Positions 25,759-34,604 are shown, counted from the stretch's first letter. The stretch: 64,000 bases of DNA from Streptomyces sp. NBC_01428 (GCF_036231965.1 NZ_CP109499.1:4712001-4776000); one strand, 5' to 3'. Program-made: numbers and translations. The notes: generated by a model from the sequence alone, not told the origin.

Positions 25759-26967
25759 ATGCCTCTCGCGCTTCTGGCCCTCGCGATCGGGGCCTTCGGA
25801 ATCGGAACGACCGAGTTCGTCATCATGGGCGTCCTGCCCGAGGTCGCCGGAGACTTCGGGGTCTCCATCCCCACCGCCGGACTGCTGGTCACCGGCTATG
25901 CGCTCGGAGTGGTGATCGGCGCGCCGATCATGACCGCTCTGGGTACGAAGGTGTCCCGCAAGCGCATGCTGATGGCGCTGATGGGGCTGTTCGTCCTCGG
26001 GAACCTGCTCTCCGCCGTGGCTCCGGTCTTCGGCCTGATGCTCGTCGGCAGGGTGGTTGCCTCCCTCGCCCACGGTGCGTTCTTCGGCATCGGCTCGGTG
26101 GTCGCCGCCGAACTCGTCGCGCCCGAGAAGAAGGCCGGCGCGATCGCGATGATGTTCAGCGGTCTCACGATCGCCAACGTCGTCGGTGTCCCGCTGGGCA
26201 CGCTGATCGGACAGTCCGCGGGCTGGCGGGTCACGTTCGCGGGCGTCGCCGTGCTCGGACTGGTCGGGCTGCTGGGCATCGCCAAGCTGGTCCCGGAGAT
26301 GCCGAAGCCCGAGGGCGTTCACCTGCGCCATGAACTGGCCGCGTTCAAGAACGTCCAGGTACTGCTCGCCATGGCGATGACCGTGCTCGGCTTCGGCGGA
26401 GTCTTCGCCGCCATCACCTACATCGCACCGATGATGACGAACGTGGCAGGCTTCGCCGACGGATCGGTCACCTGGCTGCTCGTCTTCTTCGGTCTCGGCA
26501 TGGTCGGCGGCAACCTCGTCGGCGGCAGGTTCGCCGACCGTGCCCTGATGCCGATGCTCTACGTGTCCCTCGGCGGCCTCGCCGTAGTACTGGCGCTGTT
26601 CACCTTCACCGCACACAACAAGATCCTCGCGGCCGTCACCATCGCTCTGATCGGTGCCCTCGGCTTCGCGACGGTTCCCCCGTTGCAGAAGCGCGTGCTC
26701 GACCAGGCGCACGGCGCCCCGACGCTTGCCTCGGCCGTGAACATCGGTGCCTTCAACCTCGGCAACGCTCTGTCGGCCTGGCTCGGCGGGATGGTGATCG
26801 CCGCCGGTCTCGGCTACACCGCCCCCAACTGGGTCGGCGCGGCCCTAGCCGCAGGCGCACTCGTCCTCGCCGTCCTCTCGGCCGCTCTGGAGCGGCGGGC
26901 GTCCACCCCCGGCACTGTCGTTGCCGGCGGCACTCCCGCCGATCAGCGGACCGCCGTCCACTCCTGA
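25759..26967 (+). CDS. MFS transporter (DHA1 family, AraJ/Cml type)
   Basis: 402 residues from ATG at 25759, with GGAAGG upstream. Twelve predicted helices. N-terminal signature LALAIGAFGIGTTEFVIMGVLPEVAGDFGVSIPTAG (quoted in parts) is typical of the DHA1 subgroup that contains sugar-efflux AraJ and chloramphenicol-type exporters. Motif A appears as TKVSRKRMLMAL. Divergent from the MarR gene, which probably controls it. Followed by a small HbpS-like gene on the same strand, 100 bp downstream. Confidence 0.92.
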   Translation: MPLALLALAIGAFGIGTTEFVIMGVLPEVAGDFGVSIPTAGLLVTGYALGVVIGAPIMTALGTKVSRKRMLMALMGLFVLGNLLSAVAPVFGLMLVGRVVASLAHGAFFGIGSVVAAELVAPEKKAGAIAMMFSGLTIANVVGVPLGTLIGQSAGWRVTFAGVAVLGLVGLLGIAKLVPEMPKPEGVHLRHELAAFKNVQVLLAMAMTVLGFGGVFAAITYIAPMMTNVAGFADGSVTWLLVFFGLGMVGGNLVGGRFADRALMPMLYVSLGGLAVVLALFTFTAHNKILAAVTIALIGALGFATVPPLQKRVLDQAHGAPTLASAVNIGAFNLGNALSAWLGGMVIAAGLGYTAPNWVGAALAAGALVLAVLSAALERRASTPGTVVAGGTPADQRTAVHS

Positions 26968-27067
26968 CCGAGATCGAGCCGGCCTGAGCAAGGGCCGTCC
27001 CAAGGCTGTCTCGACTCAGCACCTCCTCAACACCCTGAACAGCACACCCCCACAAGGAGAAACCCCG

Positions 27068-27493
27068 ATGAGCACCACCGTCACCGCCGTCGCCCCCCTG
27101 ACCATCGAGGACGCGGAGGTCCTCGTCACCGCGGCCCGGCGTGCCGCCGAGGCCGCCGGTGTGCGAGTCAGCGTCACCGTCCTCGACGCAGGCGGCCACC
27201 TGCTCGCCTTCCGGCGCGACGACCAGGCCGTGCTGATCTCGGGAGAGACCAGCACCCGCAAGGCCTACACGGCCCTTCAGCTCAACTCGGCCACCGCCGA
27301 TCTGGTCGACGCCGTGCAGCCGGGCGGTCTCTTTCACACCCTGCCGACCGCGCTCGACCGTCCCCTGCTGTTCATCGCGGGTGGTGTGCCCGTGCACCGC
27401 GGCGGCCGTCTGATCGGCGCGGTCGGGGTCGGCGGCGGCATGCCCGACCAGGACCACGGCTTCGCCGTCACCGCCGTCGAGACGCTCGTCTGA
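27068..27493 (+). CDS. GlcG/HbpS-family heme-binding-like protein
   Basis: 141 residues from ATG at 27068, with AAGGAGAAACC upstream. The GlcG/HbpS fold is recognised from LTIEDAEVLVTAARRAAEAAGVRVSVTVLDAGGHLLAF (quoted in parts), STRKAYTALQLN and the C-terminal PVHRGGRLIGAVGVGGGMPDQDH. No signal peptide is visible, unlike the secreted S. reticuli HbpS. Members bind heme or corrinoids, or act as octameric accessory proteins. Function here is undetermined. May be read together with the MFS gene. Confidence 0.85.
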   Translation: MSTTVTAVAPLTIEDAEVLVTAARRAAEAAGVRVSVTVLDAGGHLLAFRRDDQAVLISGETSTRKAYTALQLNSATADLVDAVQPGGLFHTLPTALDRPLLFIAGGVPVHRGGRLIGAVGVGGGMPDQDHGFAVTAVETLV

Positions 27494-27537
27494 CCTTCAC
27501 GTTGCCGCAGCGTCTTTTCCGGGCGCTCTGCAGACCC

Positions 27538-27576
27538 GAAGTGCCGGATCCCACATGGTTGGGGGTCCGGCACTTC
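27538..27576 (+). terminator. Terminator after the HbpS-like gene
   Basis: Exact 11-bp arms (GAAGTGCCGGA at 27538-27548 and its complement at 27566-27576). Inner TCCCA/GGGGG pairing can extend the stem. Confidence 0.75.
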
Positions 27577-28480
27577 TGTCATGACGTCGGGCGAGTTCTG
27601 GGCGGACGGCCACCGTGAACGGTGTGAAGCGACGCGTCCGGTCACCCGGCAGGTCAGGGACCCTGGACGACGTGTCGCATCAGACGTCGGCCGATGCCTT
27701 GTCGTGCACGCCGCTCGGCGACCAGGGCCATGCCGGCCGATGCCAGTTCGGACGCTCAGGCGGGCCGTATGTGGCCACCGCGCAGAGCGGTTTCACGTGA
27801 AACGTCCGGCTGTGCGCCCCAGGGTGAAGGTGCTCGGCTCGGCGGTGAAGGTGCAGATCGCGAACCGGCTTTGTGAAGGGTTCGGGAGGGGCCGAATCGA
27901 CTGCGCCGGTCTGTGGTGACTCCCGTCGGGCAGGCCCTTTGGGCATCGTCCCGCTGTCCGTCGCGGTCAATGCGCGGCGGCATCCGTGCGGTCCCGCCAC
28001 TCACTCATCCGTGAGCCGAAATCTGTGGGACGCCTATCAATTGGGCTACCGAGCACGGTAATTGAGGCAATTGGCAGGTCCGGCGTCGGTGGATTCGCGG
28101 AGAGCGAAGAGGGGACTTGTGCGGGGAGCTACTGCCGGTATGGTCGACTCCGGTTCGCGTCCGCCGACATGTGTACCCGTCGTGGTGGAACGAACGCAGG
28201 CCAAAGCAGCGTAACGGGATGGAGAGATCGAAGACCCGTATTTTCCGTTATGCGGTCGGGTGTCGACCCGCAGTGGGATGCTGCGGTGAGAGCACTGCGG
28301 CCAATGTCACATTCTCTCCTTGCTTGTCCGTGCTGGGCAGGAATCCAGGTTCAATGTGGCCGCATTGGGACAACGGAACTGAACCGGGAAAGAGAACACG
28401 CCGTCTGCGGGGGAAAGCAGGCATCTTCCGATCGTGGAGGTGCGCAGACCGACCGAAAGATGTTCGAGGCGAGGCAGAAC
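27577..28480. other. Long intergenic region upstream of the globin gene, with parS
   Basis: About 900 bp with no open frame that looks coding: the short frames lack ribosome sites and recognisable protein sequence. It holds a parS (27789-27804), a small hairpin TACCG-AGCA-CGGTA (28047-28060) flanked by repeated CAATTGG (28038-28044 and 28068-28074), and locally lower GC than the genes. It probably contains a long leader and the promoter for the globin-reductase. I cannot assign more. Confidence 0.5.
27789..27804. other. parS site
   Basis: GGTTTCACGTGAAACG: the 14-bp core GTTTCACGTGAAAC is intact and the outermost base differs from consensus on each side. Confidence 0.88.
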
Positions 28481-30229
28481 ATGGACGCTCCGACCACCAC
28501 GTCGGCCGACAACGGCACTTCAGGCGGCAACGGCGGGGGCGGCTGGTTCACTCCACGCAAGGAGCCCGAGGCTCCCAGTGGGGACCAGACGCCGTCGGAC
28601 GGCCGCCGACTGGCCGCGATGCGCCCGATGGGCCGTTCGACCGCGGCGCCCGAGGAACAGGCGCAAGCCGCCCCCCAGCAGACAGCCCCCGAGCGGGAAA
28701 CGTCCGAGCAGGAACGAATATCCACAGGCGAGACAGTCATGGCTCGGCACGGCGCGGCACCGGCGTCCCACTCGGGGACTCCTGCCACGACGCGAGCTGA
28801 CGAGACGCCGCGCCGCACCCTGGGCCCGCACGAGTCGGCGCTGTCCGGGACGCGTCCTTCGCCGTCCGCACCGCCCGAGGCGGGCCCTCCGCCGTCGGCG
28901 CGGCCCGAGGCGCAGCGGTTCGAGCCGGAGCCCGCTCACGAAGGCGTACAGCACCGTTCCGCTGCCGGACAGCCGGAGCGCCACGCTCCACGGCCCTCAG
29001 AGGGCTCTGGGCCCGGAGACAGGGCCACACAGCCGTTCCACGGCGCTCCCACGCCTGTCGCCCGGACCGAGCCGCGAGCGGCGGCGCCGCAGCCCGCCGC
29101 CTCGCGCCGGCCGTCTCCCGACGCCGTGTTGGTCCGCCGGACCATGGCGGAGGTCGGCCCGGTCGCCGACAAGGTCACGTCGTACTTCTACGCGCTGCTC
29201 TTCGTGCGTCACCCGGAGCTCCGCCCCCTCTTCCCCGCGGCGATGGACACCCAGCGGGACCGCCTGCTCAAGGCGCTCCTGACCGCCGCCGAGCACATCG
29301 ACAACACCGAAGTCCTCGTCGCGTATCTGCAGAACCTCGGACGCGGACACCGCAAGTACGGGACACGGCCCGAGCACTACCCGGCCGTCGGTGAGTGCCT
29401 CATCGGATCTCTCAGCCACTACGCTGCGGCTGTCTGGGATCCCGAGACGGAGGCCGCCTGGGTGCGCACGTACACCACGATCTCCCAGGTCATGATCGAC
29501 GCAGCCGCCGTCGACGAGTTGCGGGCTCCCGCGTGGTGGTACGCCGAGGTGGTGTCCCACGACCTGAGGACACCGGACGTCGCCGTCATCACCGTCCGGC
29601 CCGACCAGCCCTACCCGTTCCTCGCCGGCCAGTACACGAGCGTGGAGACGCCGTGGTGGCCGCGGGTCTGGCGGCACTACTCCTTCGCCTCTGCCCCACG
29701 CTCCGACGGACTGCTGACGTTCCATGTGAAGGCCGTACCGGCGGGCTGGGTCTCCAATGCGCTCGTCCACCGTGCCCGGCCCGGTGACGTCGTCCGGCTG
29801 GGCCCTCCGTCCGGCTCGATGACGGTCGACCACACCACCGACAGCGGCCTGCTCTGCCTCGGGGGCGGCACCGGTATCGCGCCCATCAAGGCACTGGTCG
29901 AGGATGTCGCCGAGCACGGGCACCGACGCCGCGTCGAGGTCTTCTACGGGGCACGTACCGACCACGACCTGTACGACATCGACACCATGCTGCGGCTCCA
30001 GCAGAGCCACCCATGGCTCGCGGTGCGCCCGGTCGTCGACCAGCAGGCACATCTGCAGCTGCCGGACGTCGTGCGTGAGTACGGGCCGTGGAACGAGTAC
30101 GACGCGTACCTTTCGGGTCCGCCCGGCATGATCCGCAGCGGTGTCGACGCGCTCAGGGACATCGGTATCCCGTCGGACCGCATCCGCCACGACTCGGTGG
30201 AGGAACTCGTCGCGGCGGCCGGCGACTGA
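28481..30229 (+). CDS. Globin domain-containing oxidoreductase (flavohemoglobin-like) with a long disordered N-terminus
   Basis: 582 residues from ATG at 28481 (GAGGCAG upstream). Residues 1 to about 210 are Pro/Ala/Glu/Gly-rich and probably unstructured. A globin domain (about 212-345) has the proximal His in NLGRGHRKYG (H290) and an FYALLF helix B. A ferredoxin-reductase-type module follows: the FAD motif RHYSFAS and the NAD(P) motif GGGTGIAPIKALVED. There is no iron-sulfur domain. The architecture matches NO dioxygenases (Hmp) apart from the extension. The globin is shorter and more divergent than Hmp, so the actual reaction (NO detoxification or other heme reduction) is uncertain. Convergent with the Nudix gene. 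Confidence 0.88.
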   Translation: MDAPTTTSADNGTSGGNGGGGWFTPRKEPEAPSGDQTPSDGRRLAAMRPMGRSTAAPEEQAQAAPQQTAPERETSEQERISTGETVMARHGAAPASHSGTPATTRADETPRRTLGPHESALSGTRPSPSAPPEAGPPPSARPEAQRFEPEPAHEGVQHRSAAGQPERHAPRPSEGSGPGDRATQPFHGAPTPVARTEPRAAAPQPAASRRPSPDAVLVRRTMAEVGPVADKVTSYFYALLFVRHPELRPLFPAAMDTQRDRLLKALLTAAEHIDNTEVLVAYLQNLGRGHRKYGTRPEHYPAVGECLIGSLSHYAAAVWDPETEAAWVRTYTTISQVMIDAAAVDELRAPAWWYAEVVSHDLRTPDVAVITVRPDQPYPFLAGQYTSVETPWWPRVWRHYSFASAPRSDGLLTFHVKAVPAGWVSNALVHRARPGDVVRLGPPSGSMTVDHTTDSGLLCLGGGTGIAPIKALVEDVAEHGHRRRVEVFYGARTDHDLYDIDTMLRLQQSHPWLAVRPVVDQQAHLQLPDVVREYGPWNEYDAYLSGPPGMIRSGVDALRDIGIPSDRIRHDSVEELVAAAGD

Positions 30230-30265
30230 CCGACGGGGCTCTGACCCGACGCCGTCTGCGGGGGG

Positions 30266-30745
30266 TCAGCCCAGGTCCGGTGCGTGCATGGCGCGCACGC
30301 CCTCGATGTTCCCGTCGAGGTAGTGCCTCAGCGACAGCGGAACGAGGTGGACCGAAGCGATGCCGACACGGGTGAACGGGACGCGGACGATCTCGTACTC
30401 GCCGCAGGGCTCGTCCATTTCCGGACCGTGCCGCAGGGACGGATCCATGGACTCCAGGTGACAGACGAAGAAGTGCTGGACCTTCACTCCGGTCGCGCCG
30501 TCGTCGCCGATGTGCTCGACGGTGTCCACGAAACAGGGGACCACGTCAATGATCTTGGCCCCGAGTTCCTCGTGCACTTCGCGGTGGAGCGCCTCGACGA
30601 CAGTCGTGTCCTCCGGCTCGACCCCGCCGCCCGGGGTGAGCCAGTAGGGATCGACGCCGGGCTTGGTGCGCTTGATCAGGATCAGGTCGTCACCATCGAG
30701 CAGAACGGCACGGGCGGTGCGCTTGACCACGGGTCGGACGGTCAT
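30266..30745 (-). CDS. Nudix hydrolase
   Basis: 159 residues. The Nudix box is PGGGV-EPEDTTVVEALHREVHEELGA (residues 38-63). The metal-binding REVHEELG part is intact, but the first conserved Glu (G-x5-E) is Thr here. Pyrophosphatase acting on a nucleoside-diphosphate derivative is inferred from the family. The substrate cannot be predicted. Upstream are two weak parS-like sequences. Confidence 0.9.
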   Translation of the reverse strand: MTVRPVVKRTARAVLLDGDDLILIKRTKPGVDPYWLTPGGGVEPEDTTVVEALHREVHEELGAKIIDVVPCFVDTVEHIGDDGATGVKVQHFFVCHLESMDPSLRHGPEMDEPCGEYEIVRVPFTRVGIASVHLVPLSLRHYLDGNIEGVRAMHAPDLG

Positions 30746-30765
30746 GGGAGGAATGTGGCCCGGCT

Positions 30766-30781
30766 GGTTCCACGTGAAACA
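30766..30781. other. Degenerate parS-like site upstream of the Nudix gene
   Basis: GGTTCCACGTGAAACA, two mismatches to the 16-bp parS. A second, weaker copy (GATTTCGCGTGAAACC, four mismatches) is at 30794-30809, 28 bp away centre to centre. The paired layout matches other parS pairs here and could be decayed sites. Confidence 0.5.
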
Positions 30782-30848
30782 TCACCGGGGCACGATTTCG
30801 CGTGAAACCTCCGGAAGTCCTGCCCGGGGTCCCGGGCGAACCGAGCTC

Positions 30849-31754
30849 TCAGCTCCAGTCGGCGGCCGCTCGCAGCAGCCACTCGTGGGCGCGGGCGATG
30901 TGCGGCATCGCCAGCGTGCCCGTCCGCACGACGAGGAAGTACGTACGCAGGGGCGGCACCGCGGGATCAAGAAGGGCCACGACCTCACCACGCGCGATGG
31001 CGTCGGAGCAGAGATAGGCGGGCAGGACGGCGAGGCCGGCACCCGCGGCGGCGCAGGCGAGGACGGCACGCAGATCGGGGACGACGACCATGCCCGAAGA
31101 AGCCGGACGGCAGTCGAAGACCGAGGCCCAGTAGCGGGCGACGAGCGGCAACGACTCGTGGACCTCGACGACGGGGACGTCCTCCAGCGCGCGGGCACCC
31201 TTGCGGCGGAGTTTGCCGGGGCCGACCTCGGCGGCCCAGCGCGGGGCGGCGACCAGGACGTGTTCTTCGTCGCAGAGCGGAGTCGCGGTGAGGAGCGCAC
31301 CCCGTGGACGGGCTGTTGTGATGGCCAGATCATGATGTCCGGCCGCGAGTCCCTCCAGGGTCTCCTCCGCGTTCCCGAACGAGGCGCGCAATGCGAAGCC
31401 CTGGCCGTCCTCCCCGGTCAGTTCCGTGAGCGCGGGCAGCGCCCGCTCGGCGGTGAACTCAGGAGGCCCGGCGAGGTGCAGTGTGCGGACGTGGGAGTCC
31501 TCGTCGAGGCCGGTCTCGGCGATCTCGACGAGCGCGTCGAGATGCGGCGCCGCCTTGTGTGCGAGTTCGTCGCCGATCGTCGTGGGGGTCACCCCGCGGG
31601 CCTGGCGCAGGAACAGGGGCCTCCCCAGCTGCCGCTCCAGTGTGCGGATCTGTGAGGTCACGGCCGGTTGCGAGAGCCCGAGCAGTGCGGCGGCACGAGT
31701 GAAGGAACCGGCCCGGTGCACCGTCACAAAAGTGCGCAGCAAGGCCAAGTCCAT
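30849..31754 (-). CDS. LysR family transcriptional regulator
   Basis: 301 residues from ATG at 31754, with a GGAGGGGAGGGG ribosome site. The N-terminal HTH is textbook: MDLALLRTFVTVHRAGSF, TRAAALLGLSQPAVTSQIRTLE and LGRPLFLRQARGV. The effector-binding domain follows (about 90-295). A CTAT-N10-ATAG dyad at 31794-31811 is a likely own operator. The target is unknown. The nearest other gene, cystathionine lyase, ends toward it and is therefore not the obvious target. Confidence 0.93.
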   Translation of the reverse strand: MDLALLRTFVTVHRAGSFTRAAALLGLSQPAVTSQIRTLERQLGRPLFLRQARGVTPTTIGDELAHKAAPHLDALVEIAETGLDEDSHVRTLHLAGPPEFTAERALPALTELTGEDGQGFALRASFGNAEETLEGLAAGHHDLAITTARPRGALLTATPLCDEEHVLVAAPRWAAEVGPGKLRRKGARALEDVPVVEVHESLPLVARYWASVFDCRPASSGMVVVPDLRAVLACAAAGAGLAVLPAYLCSDAIARGEVVALLDPAVPPLRTYFLVVRTGTLAMPHIARAHEWLLRAAADWS

Positions 31755-31793
31755 GGTGCCCCTCCCCTCCCAGCACCCCCGCGCGAGCCCCAA

Positions 31794-31811
31794 CTATAAA
31801 TAAGTCGATAG
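31794..31811. promoter_or_regulatory. Candidate LysR-type operator
   Basis: CTAT-N10-ATAG inside an A/T-rich patch, 40 bp upstream of the lysR start. Read on the gene strand it is CTATCGACTTATTTATAG, in the style of LTTR boxes. Confidence 0.5.
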
Positions 31812-31861
31812 GTCTCTGTCGCTACTGTGATTGGACACTGACACAGAGTCAACTAGCCTTG

Positions 31862-31883
31862 TGCGCGCGGTTCTTCGCGCGCA
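31862..31883. other. Short hairpin in the lysR / cystathionine-lyase gap
   Basis: TGCGCGCG (31862-31869) pairs with CGCGCGCA (31876-31883) around a 6-nt loop. It lies near the terminator below and may add to it. Confidence 0.4.
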
Positions 31884-31892
31884 GAACCGGGG

Positions 31893-31925
31893 CGGTCCGA
31901 GCCACGAGGGGGGAGGCTCGGACCG
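31893..31925 (-). terminator. Terminator of the holin-like / ptpA / cystathionine lyase operon
   Basis: Exact 11-bp arms (CGGTCCGAGCC at 31893-31903 and its complement at 31915-31925) flank an 11-nt loop, 45 bp beyond the cystathionine lyase stop. Confidence 0.75.
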
Positions 31926-31970
31926 TCCGTCGTCCGTGGCGGGCGTACTGATCCCGCCGTCACGCTCCTC

Positions 31971-33158
31971 CTACTCCGCGGATGCGTCCAGAGCCCGCAG
32001 CACGTCCGCCACCAGGTCCTCCGGATCCTCGGCGCCCGCCGAGAAACGGATGAAGCCTTCCGGGACGGCGTCCCCGCCCCAGCGCCCACGTCGCTCGGCC
32101 GTCGACCGCACCCCGCCGAAACTGGTGGCGTCGTCCACCAGGGTCAGCGCGTCGAGAAAACGGTCCGCGTGCTCGCGCGTGGGCAGCGTGAAGGACACCA
32201 CACAGCCGAACCGACGCATCTGCTGTGAAGCGATCTTGTACGAGGGGTCGTCGGGCAGTCCGGGGTAGCGCAGCCCGGTCACCTCGGGCCGGTCCCGCAG
32301 CGCCTCGGCGATCGTCCGGGCGTTGGCGGTCTGCCGGTCGGCGCGCAACTGCAGCGTCGCGAGCGAACGGTGGGCCAGCCAGGCCTCCATCGGGCCGGGG
32401 ATGGCGCCGACCACCTTGCGCCAGCGTCGGACGGGAGCCATCAGGGCGGCGTCGCGTCCGGTGACGTACCCCAGCAGGATGTCACCGTGTCCGGTGAGCA
32501 TCTTGGTGCCGCTGGCGACGGAGAAGTCGGCGCCGAGCTCCAGCGGGCGCTGGCCGAGCGGGGTGGCCAGCGTGTTGTCGACGGCCACGAGGGTGCCCTG
32601 CGCGTGGGCGGCCTCGACGAGGCGTCGGAGGTCGCACACGTCGAGCCCCGGGTTGGACGGCGTCTCGATCCAGAGCAGCTTCGCCCCGTCGAGCAGCTCC
32701 AGCTGGGCGTCCCCGGCCGTGGGCGCGGTGCGCACCTCGACACCGAACGCCGTCAGCTGTTCGCGCACGAGCGGCAGCACCTGATAGCCGTCGTCGGGCA
32801 GCACGACGACGTCGCCGGCGCGCAGCTGGGAGAAGAGCACGGCGGAGATGGCGGCCATGCCCGACGGGAAGGCGAGCGTTTCGACGCTGCCCTGCCCGGG
32901 CGCCTCCAGTTCGCCGATGGCGCGCTCCAGGAGCGTCCACGTCGGGTTCTCGTCACGGCCGTAGGTGTACGGGCCGGTCGGTTCACCGGGCAGATGGAAG
33001 TGCGCGGCGAAGACCGGGCCGGGCAGTGTCGGCTCGTACTTGACGGGCTCGGGCAGGCCGGCGCGTACCGCCCGGGTGCCGTCACCCCGCGAAGCGGTGC
33101 CCTCGCTCTGCCCCGCCGCGTCGGCGCCGTTTCCCGTGACGAAATCCCCAGACGTCAT
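31971..33158 (-). CDS. Cystathionine gamma-lyase-type PLP enzyme
   Basis: 395 residues of the Cys/Met metabolism PLP family. Motifs are YTYGRDENPTWTLLERAI, AFPSGMAAISAVLFSQL, VAVDNTLATPLGQRPLELGAD and the PLP lysine in SVASGTKMLTGHGD (about residue 220), then GLRYPGLP near the C-terminus. The N-terminal 30 residues are polar. Likely splits cystathionine to cysteine, or acts as a gamma-lyase or synthase on a related thioether. The start overlaps the ptpA stop by 4 bp (ATGA type), so translation is coupled. Confidence 0.9.
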   Translation of the reverse strand: MTSGDFVTGNGADAAGQSEGTASRGDGTRAVRAGLPEPVKYEPTLPGPVFAAHFHLPGEPTGPYTYGRDENPTWTLLERAIGELEAPGQGSVETLAFPSGMAAISAVLFSQLRAGDVVVLPDDGYQVLPLVREQLTAFGVEVRTAPTAGDAQLELLDGAKLLWIETPSNPGLDVCDLRRLVEAAHAQGTLVAVDNTLATPLGQRPLELGADFSVASGTKMLTGHGDILLGYVTGRDAALMAPVRRWRKVVGAIPGPMEAWLAHRSLATLQLRADRQTANARTIAEALRDRPEVTGLRYPGLPDDPSYKIASQQMRRFGCVVSFTLPTREHADRFLDALTLVDDATSFGGVRSTAERRGRWGGDAVPEGFIRFSAGAEDPEDLVADVLRALDASAE

Positions 33159-33646
33159 GCCGCTCGTCCTTCCACTTGCTCTCGTACCGCGGCGAGCAGT
33201 CCTGGGCTCGCCGCCTCCACCATCTCAAGACATTCGTCGAAGCCGTCCATATGTCCGTAATACGGATCGGGGACGTCCAGGTCGTCGCCCGCCGCGGGAT
33301 CGTAGGACCGGAGCAGCCGGACCTTCTCGGCGTCCTCGGCGGTCGGTGCCAGCCGGCGCAGTGCCCTGAAGTGGCCTACGTCGAGCGCCACGACGAGGTC
33401 GAGTCGGGAGAACCACGAGGCCTGGAACCGACGGGCCGCGTGGTCGCTCCGGTAGCCGTTGGCCTCCAGGACGGAGACCGTGCGCTCGTCGGCGCCATCA
33501 CCTTCGTGCCAGCCGTCCGTGCCCGCGCTGTCGACCTCGACCAGTTCGGCGAGCCCCGCGTCCGTGACGTGGGCGCGGAAGACGGACTCCGCCATCGGCG
33601 ACCGGCAGATGTTGCCGGTGCAGACGAAACAGACGCGATAGGACAT
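33155..33646 (-). CDS. ptpA: Low-molecular-weight protein-tyrosine phosphatase
   Basis: 163 residues. The active-site P-loop is C9-TGNIC-R15-S in VCFVCTGNICRSPMAE, and the general-acid aspartate is in DVPDPYYGHMDGFDE. Both are required for phosphotyrosine hydrolysis and both are intact. In S. coelicolor the ortholog PtpA affects secondary metabolite output, as recalled from the literature. It lies 9 bp after the holin-like gene and overlaps the lyase gene by 4 bp. Confidence 0.95.
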   Translation of the reverse strand: MSYRVCFVCTGNICRSPMAESVFRAHVTDAGLAELVEVDSAGTDGWHEGDGADERTVSVLEANGYRSDHAARRFQASWFSRLDLVVALDVGHFRALRRLAPTAEDAEKVRLLRSYDPAAGDDLDVPDPYYGHMDGFDECLEMVEAASPGLLAAVREQVEGRAA

Positions 33647-33655
33647 GGCTCTCTC

Positions 33656-34039
33656 TCAGTCGTCGTCGCCGTCGGGCAGGACGACGTTCAGCGCCCAGGA
33701 CACGACGGAGATGATCAGCCCGCCGAGGACGGCGGTCCAGAAGCCCTCCACGTGGAAACTCAGGTCGAGCTTGTCGGCGAGCCATGAGGTGAGCAGCAGC
33801 ATCAAGGCGTTCACCACGAGGGTGATCAGGCCCAGCGTGAGGATGAAGAGCGGGAAGGTCAGCACCTTCACGACCGGCTTGACCAGGAAGTTCACCAGTC
33901 CGAAGACCAGCGCGACGAGCAGCAGGGTGCCTATCTTCTTGCCTGTGCTGTCGCCCGTCAGGGTGATCTTGTCGAGCAGCCACACGGCGATGGCCAGGGC
34001 CCCCGCGTTGGCGATCGTCTTGACTACGAAATTCTTCAT
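33656..34039 (-). CDS. Phage holin family 4 (PF04020-type) small membrane protein
   Basis: 127 residues from ATG at 34039. Four hydrophobic segments: NAGALAIAVWLL, IGTLLLVALVFGLVNFLV, FPLFILTLGLITLVVNALMLLL and WTAVLGGLIISVVSWALNVV. The pattern VFGLVNFLVKPVVKVLTFPLFILTLGL (quoted in parts) is characteristic. Despite the family name, chromosomal members are not phage genes, and their function is unknown. First gene of the operon with ptpA (9 bp gap). The ribosome site is weak. Confidence 0.85.
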   Translation of the reverse strand: MKNFVVKTIANAGALAIAVWLLDKITLTGDSTGKKIGTLLLVALVFGLVNFLVKPVVKVLTFPLFILTLGLITLVVNALMLLLTSWLADKLDLSFHVEGFWTAVLGGLIISVVSWALNVVLPDGDDD

Positions 34040-34081
34040 GTGTCTGATCGTGGCAGACGAGATCGACAAGCACGTAGCGGC

Positions 34082-34090
34082 TGTGGACAA
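34082..34090 (-). promoter_or_regulatory. Single perfect DnaA box
   Basis: TGTGGACAA (TTGTCCACA on the minus strand) in the 82-bp divergent region between the holin-like and cupin genes. Isolated, so its use is uncertain. Confidence 0.5.
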
Positions 34091-34121
34091 GGCCCGCGGT
34101 GCACGACAGCGGACGAGGACG

Positions 34122-34439
34122 ATGAAGGCATTCCGGCTGGACGAACTGGAGGCGGAACGCGCCGCCAACGACGGGGCGTACCTGCAGTTCCTGCGGGAGC
34201 GGAACATGTCGGTCGGGCTGTACGCCCTCGACGCGGGGGAGCACGACCCCCAGAACCCGCACGCCCAGGACGAGGTGTACTTCGTGGTGAGCGGTCGCGC
34301 TTCGATCACGGTCGGCCTGGAGACCACCCCGGTGGCACGCGGCAGCGTCGTGTACGTGCCCGCCGGCGTCGCCCACAAGTTCCACCACATCACCGAGGAC
34401 CTCCGGGTCCTGGTGATGTTCTCTCCCCCCGAGAGCTGA
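34122..34439 (+). CDS. Small cupin-domain protein
   Basis: 105 residues from ATG at 34122, with GACGAGGAC upstream. A single cupin barrel: motif 1 around HDPQNPHAQDEVYFVVSGRASI (quoted in parts; His, His and Glu present) and motif 2 around YVPAGVAHKFHHI. The metal-ligand spacing is intact. The reaction cannot be inferred, since small cupins range from dioxygenases to isomerases to sensors. Divergent from the ptpA operon. Confidence 0.88.
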   Translation: MKAFRLDELEAERAANDGAYLQFLRERNMSVGLYALDAGEHDPQNPHAQDEVYFVVSGRASITVGLETTPVARGSVVYVPAGVAHKFHHITEDLRVLVMFSPPES

Positions 34440-34604
34440 CCCGGAGTCTCAGGGTTCCCTAGGGGGACGGTCAGGGGAGGACAAGGGGCGCGAGGCCCCC
34501 GTGCGGCCCCTTCGGCGACCTAGCATCGACGCAGGACATCAGAGAACCCGGAATCGGCGTCCCGATGTTGGGACCACGGGCGAGAAGAGGCAAGGACAAA
34601 GACG

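Noticed and set aside
27581..27919. Short plus-strand frame of 112 codons after the HbpS-like gene
   Set aside because: It starts at an ATG without a ribosome site, runs through a parS, and has Arg-rich sequence with no recognisable family.
28117..28800. Frame of 227 codons overlapping the globin gene start
   Set aside because: Out of frame with the globin gene, with poor codon bias and no family match. Treated as a shadow.
33742..33757. CTCCACGTGGAAAC, a parS look-alike inside the holin-like gene
   Set aside because: Only the central CACGTG and one arm resemble parS, with several mismatches, and it lies in coding sequence under protein constraint.
33656..34039. Prophage remnant suggested by the 'phage holin' family name
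   Set aside because: This family is widespread in chromosomes, sits in an operon with ptpA, and no phage gene lies nearby.
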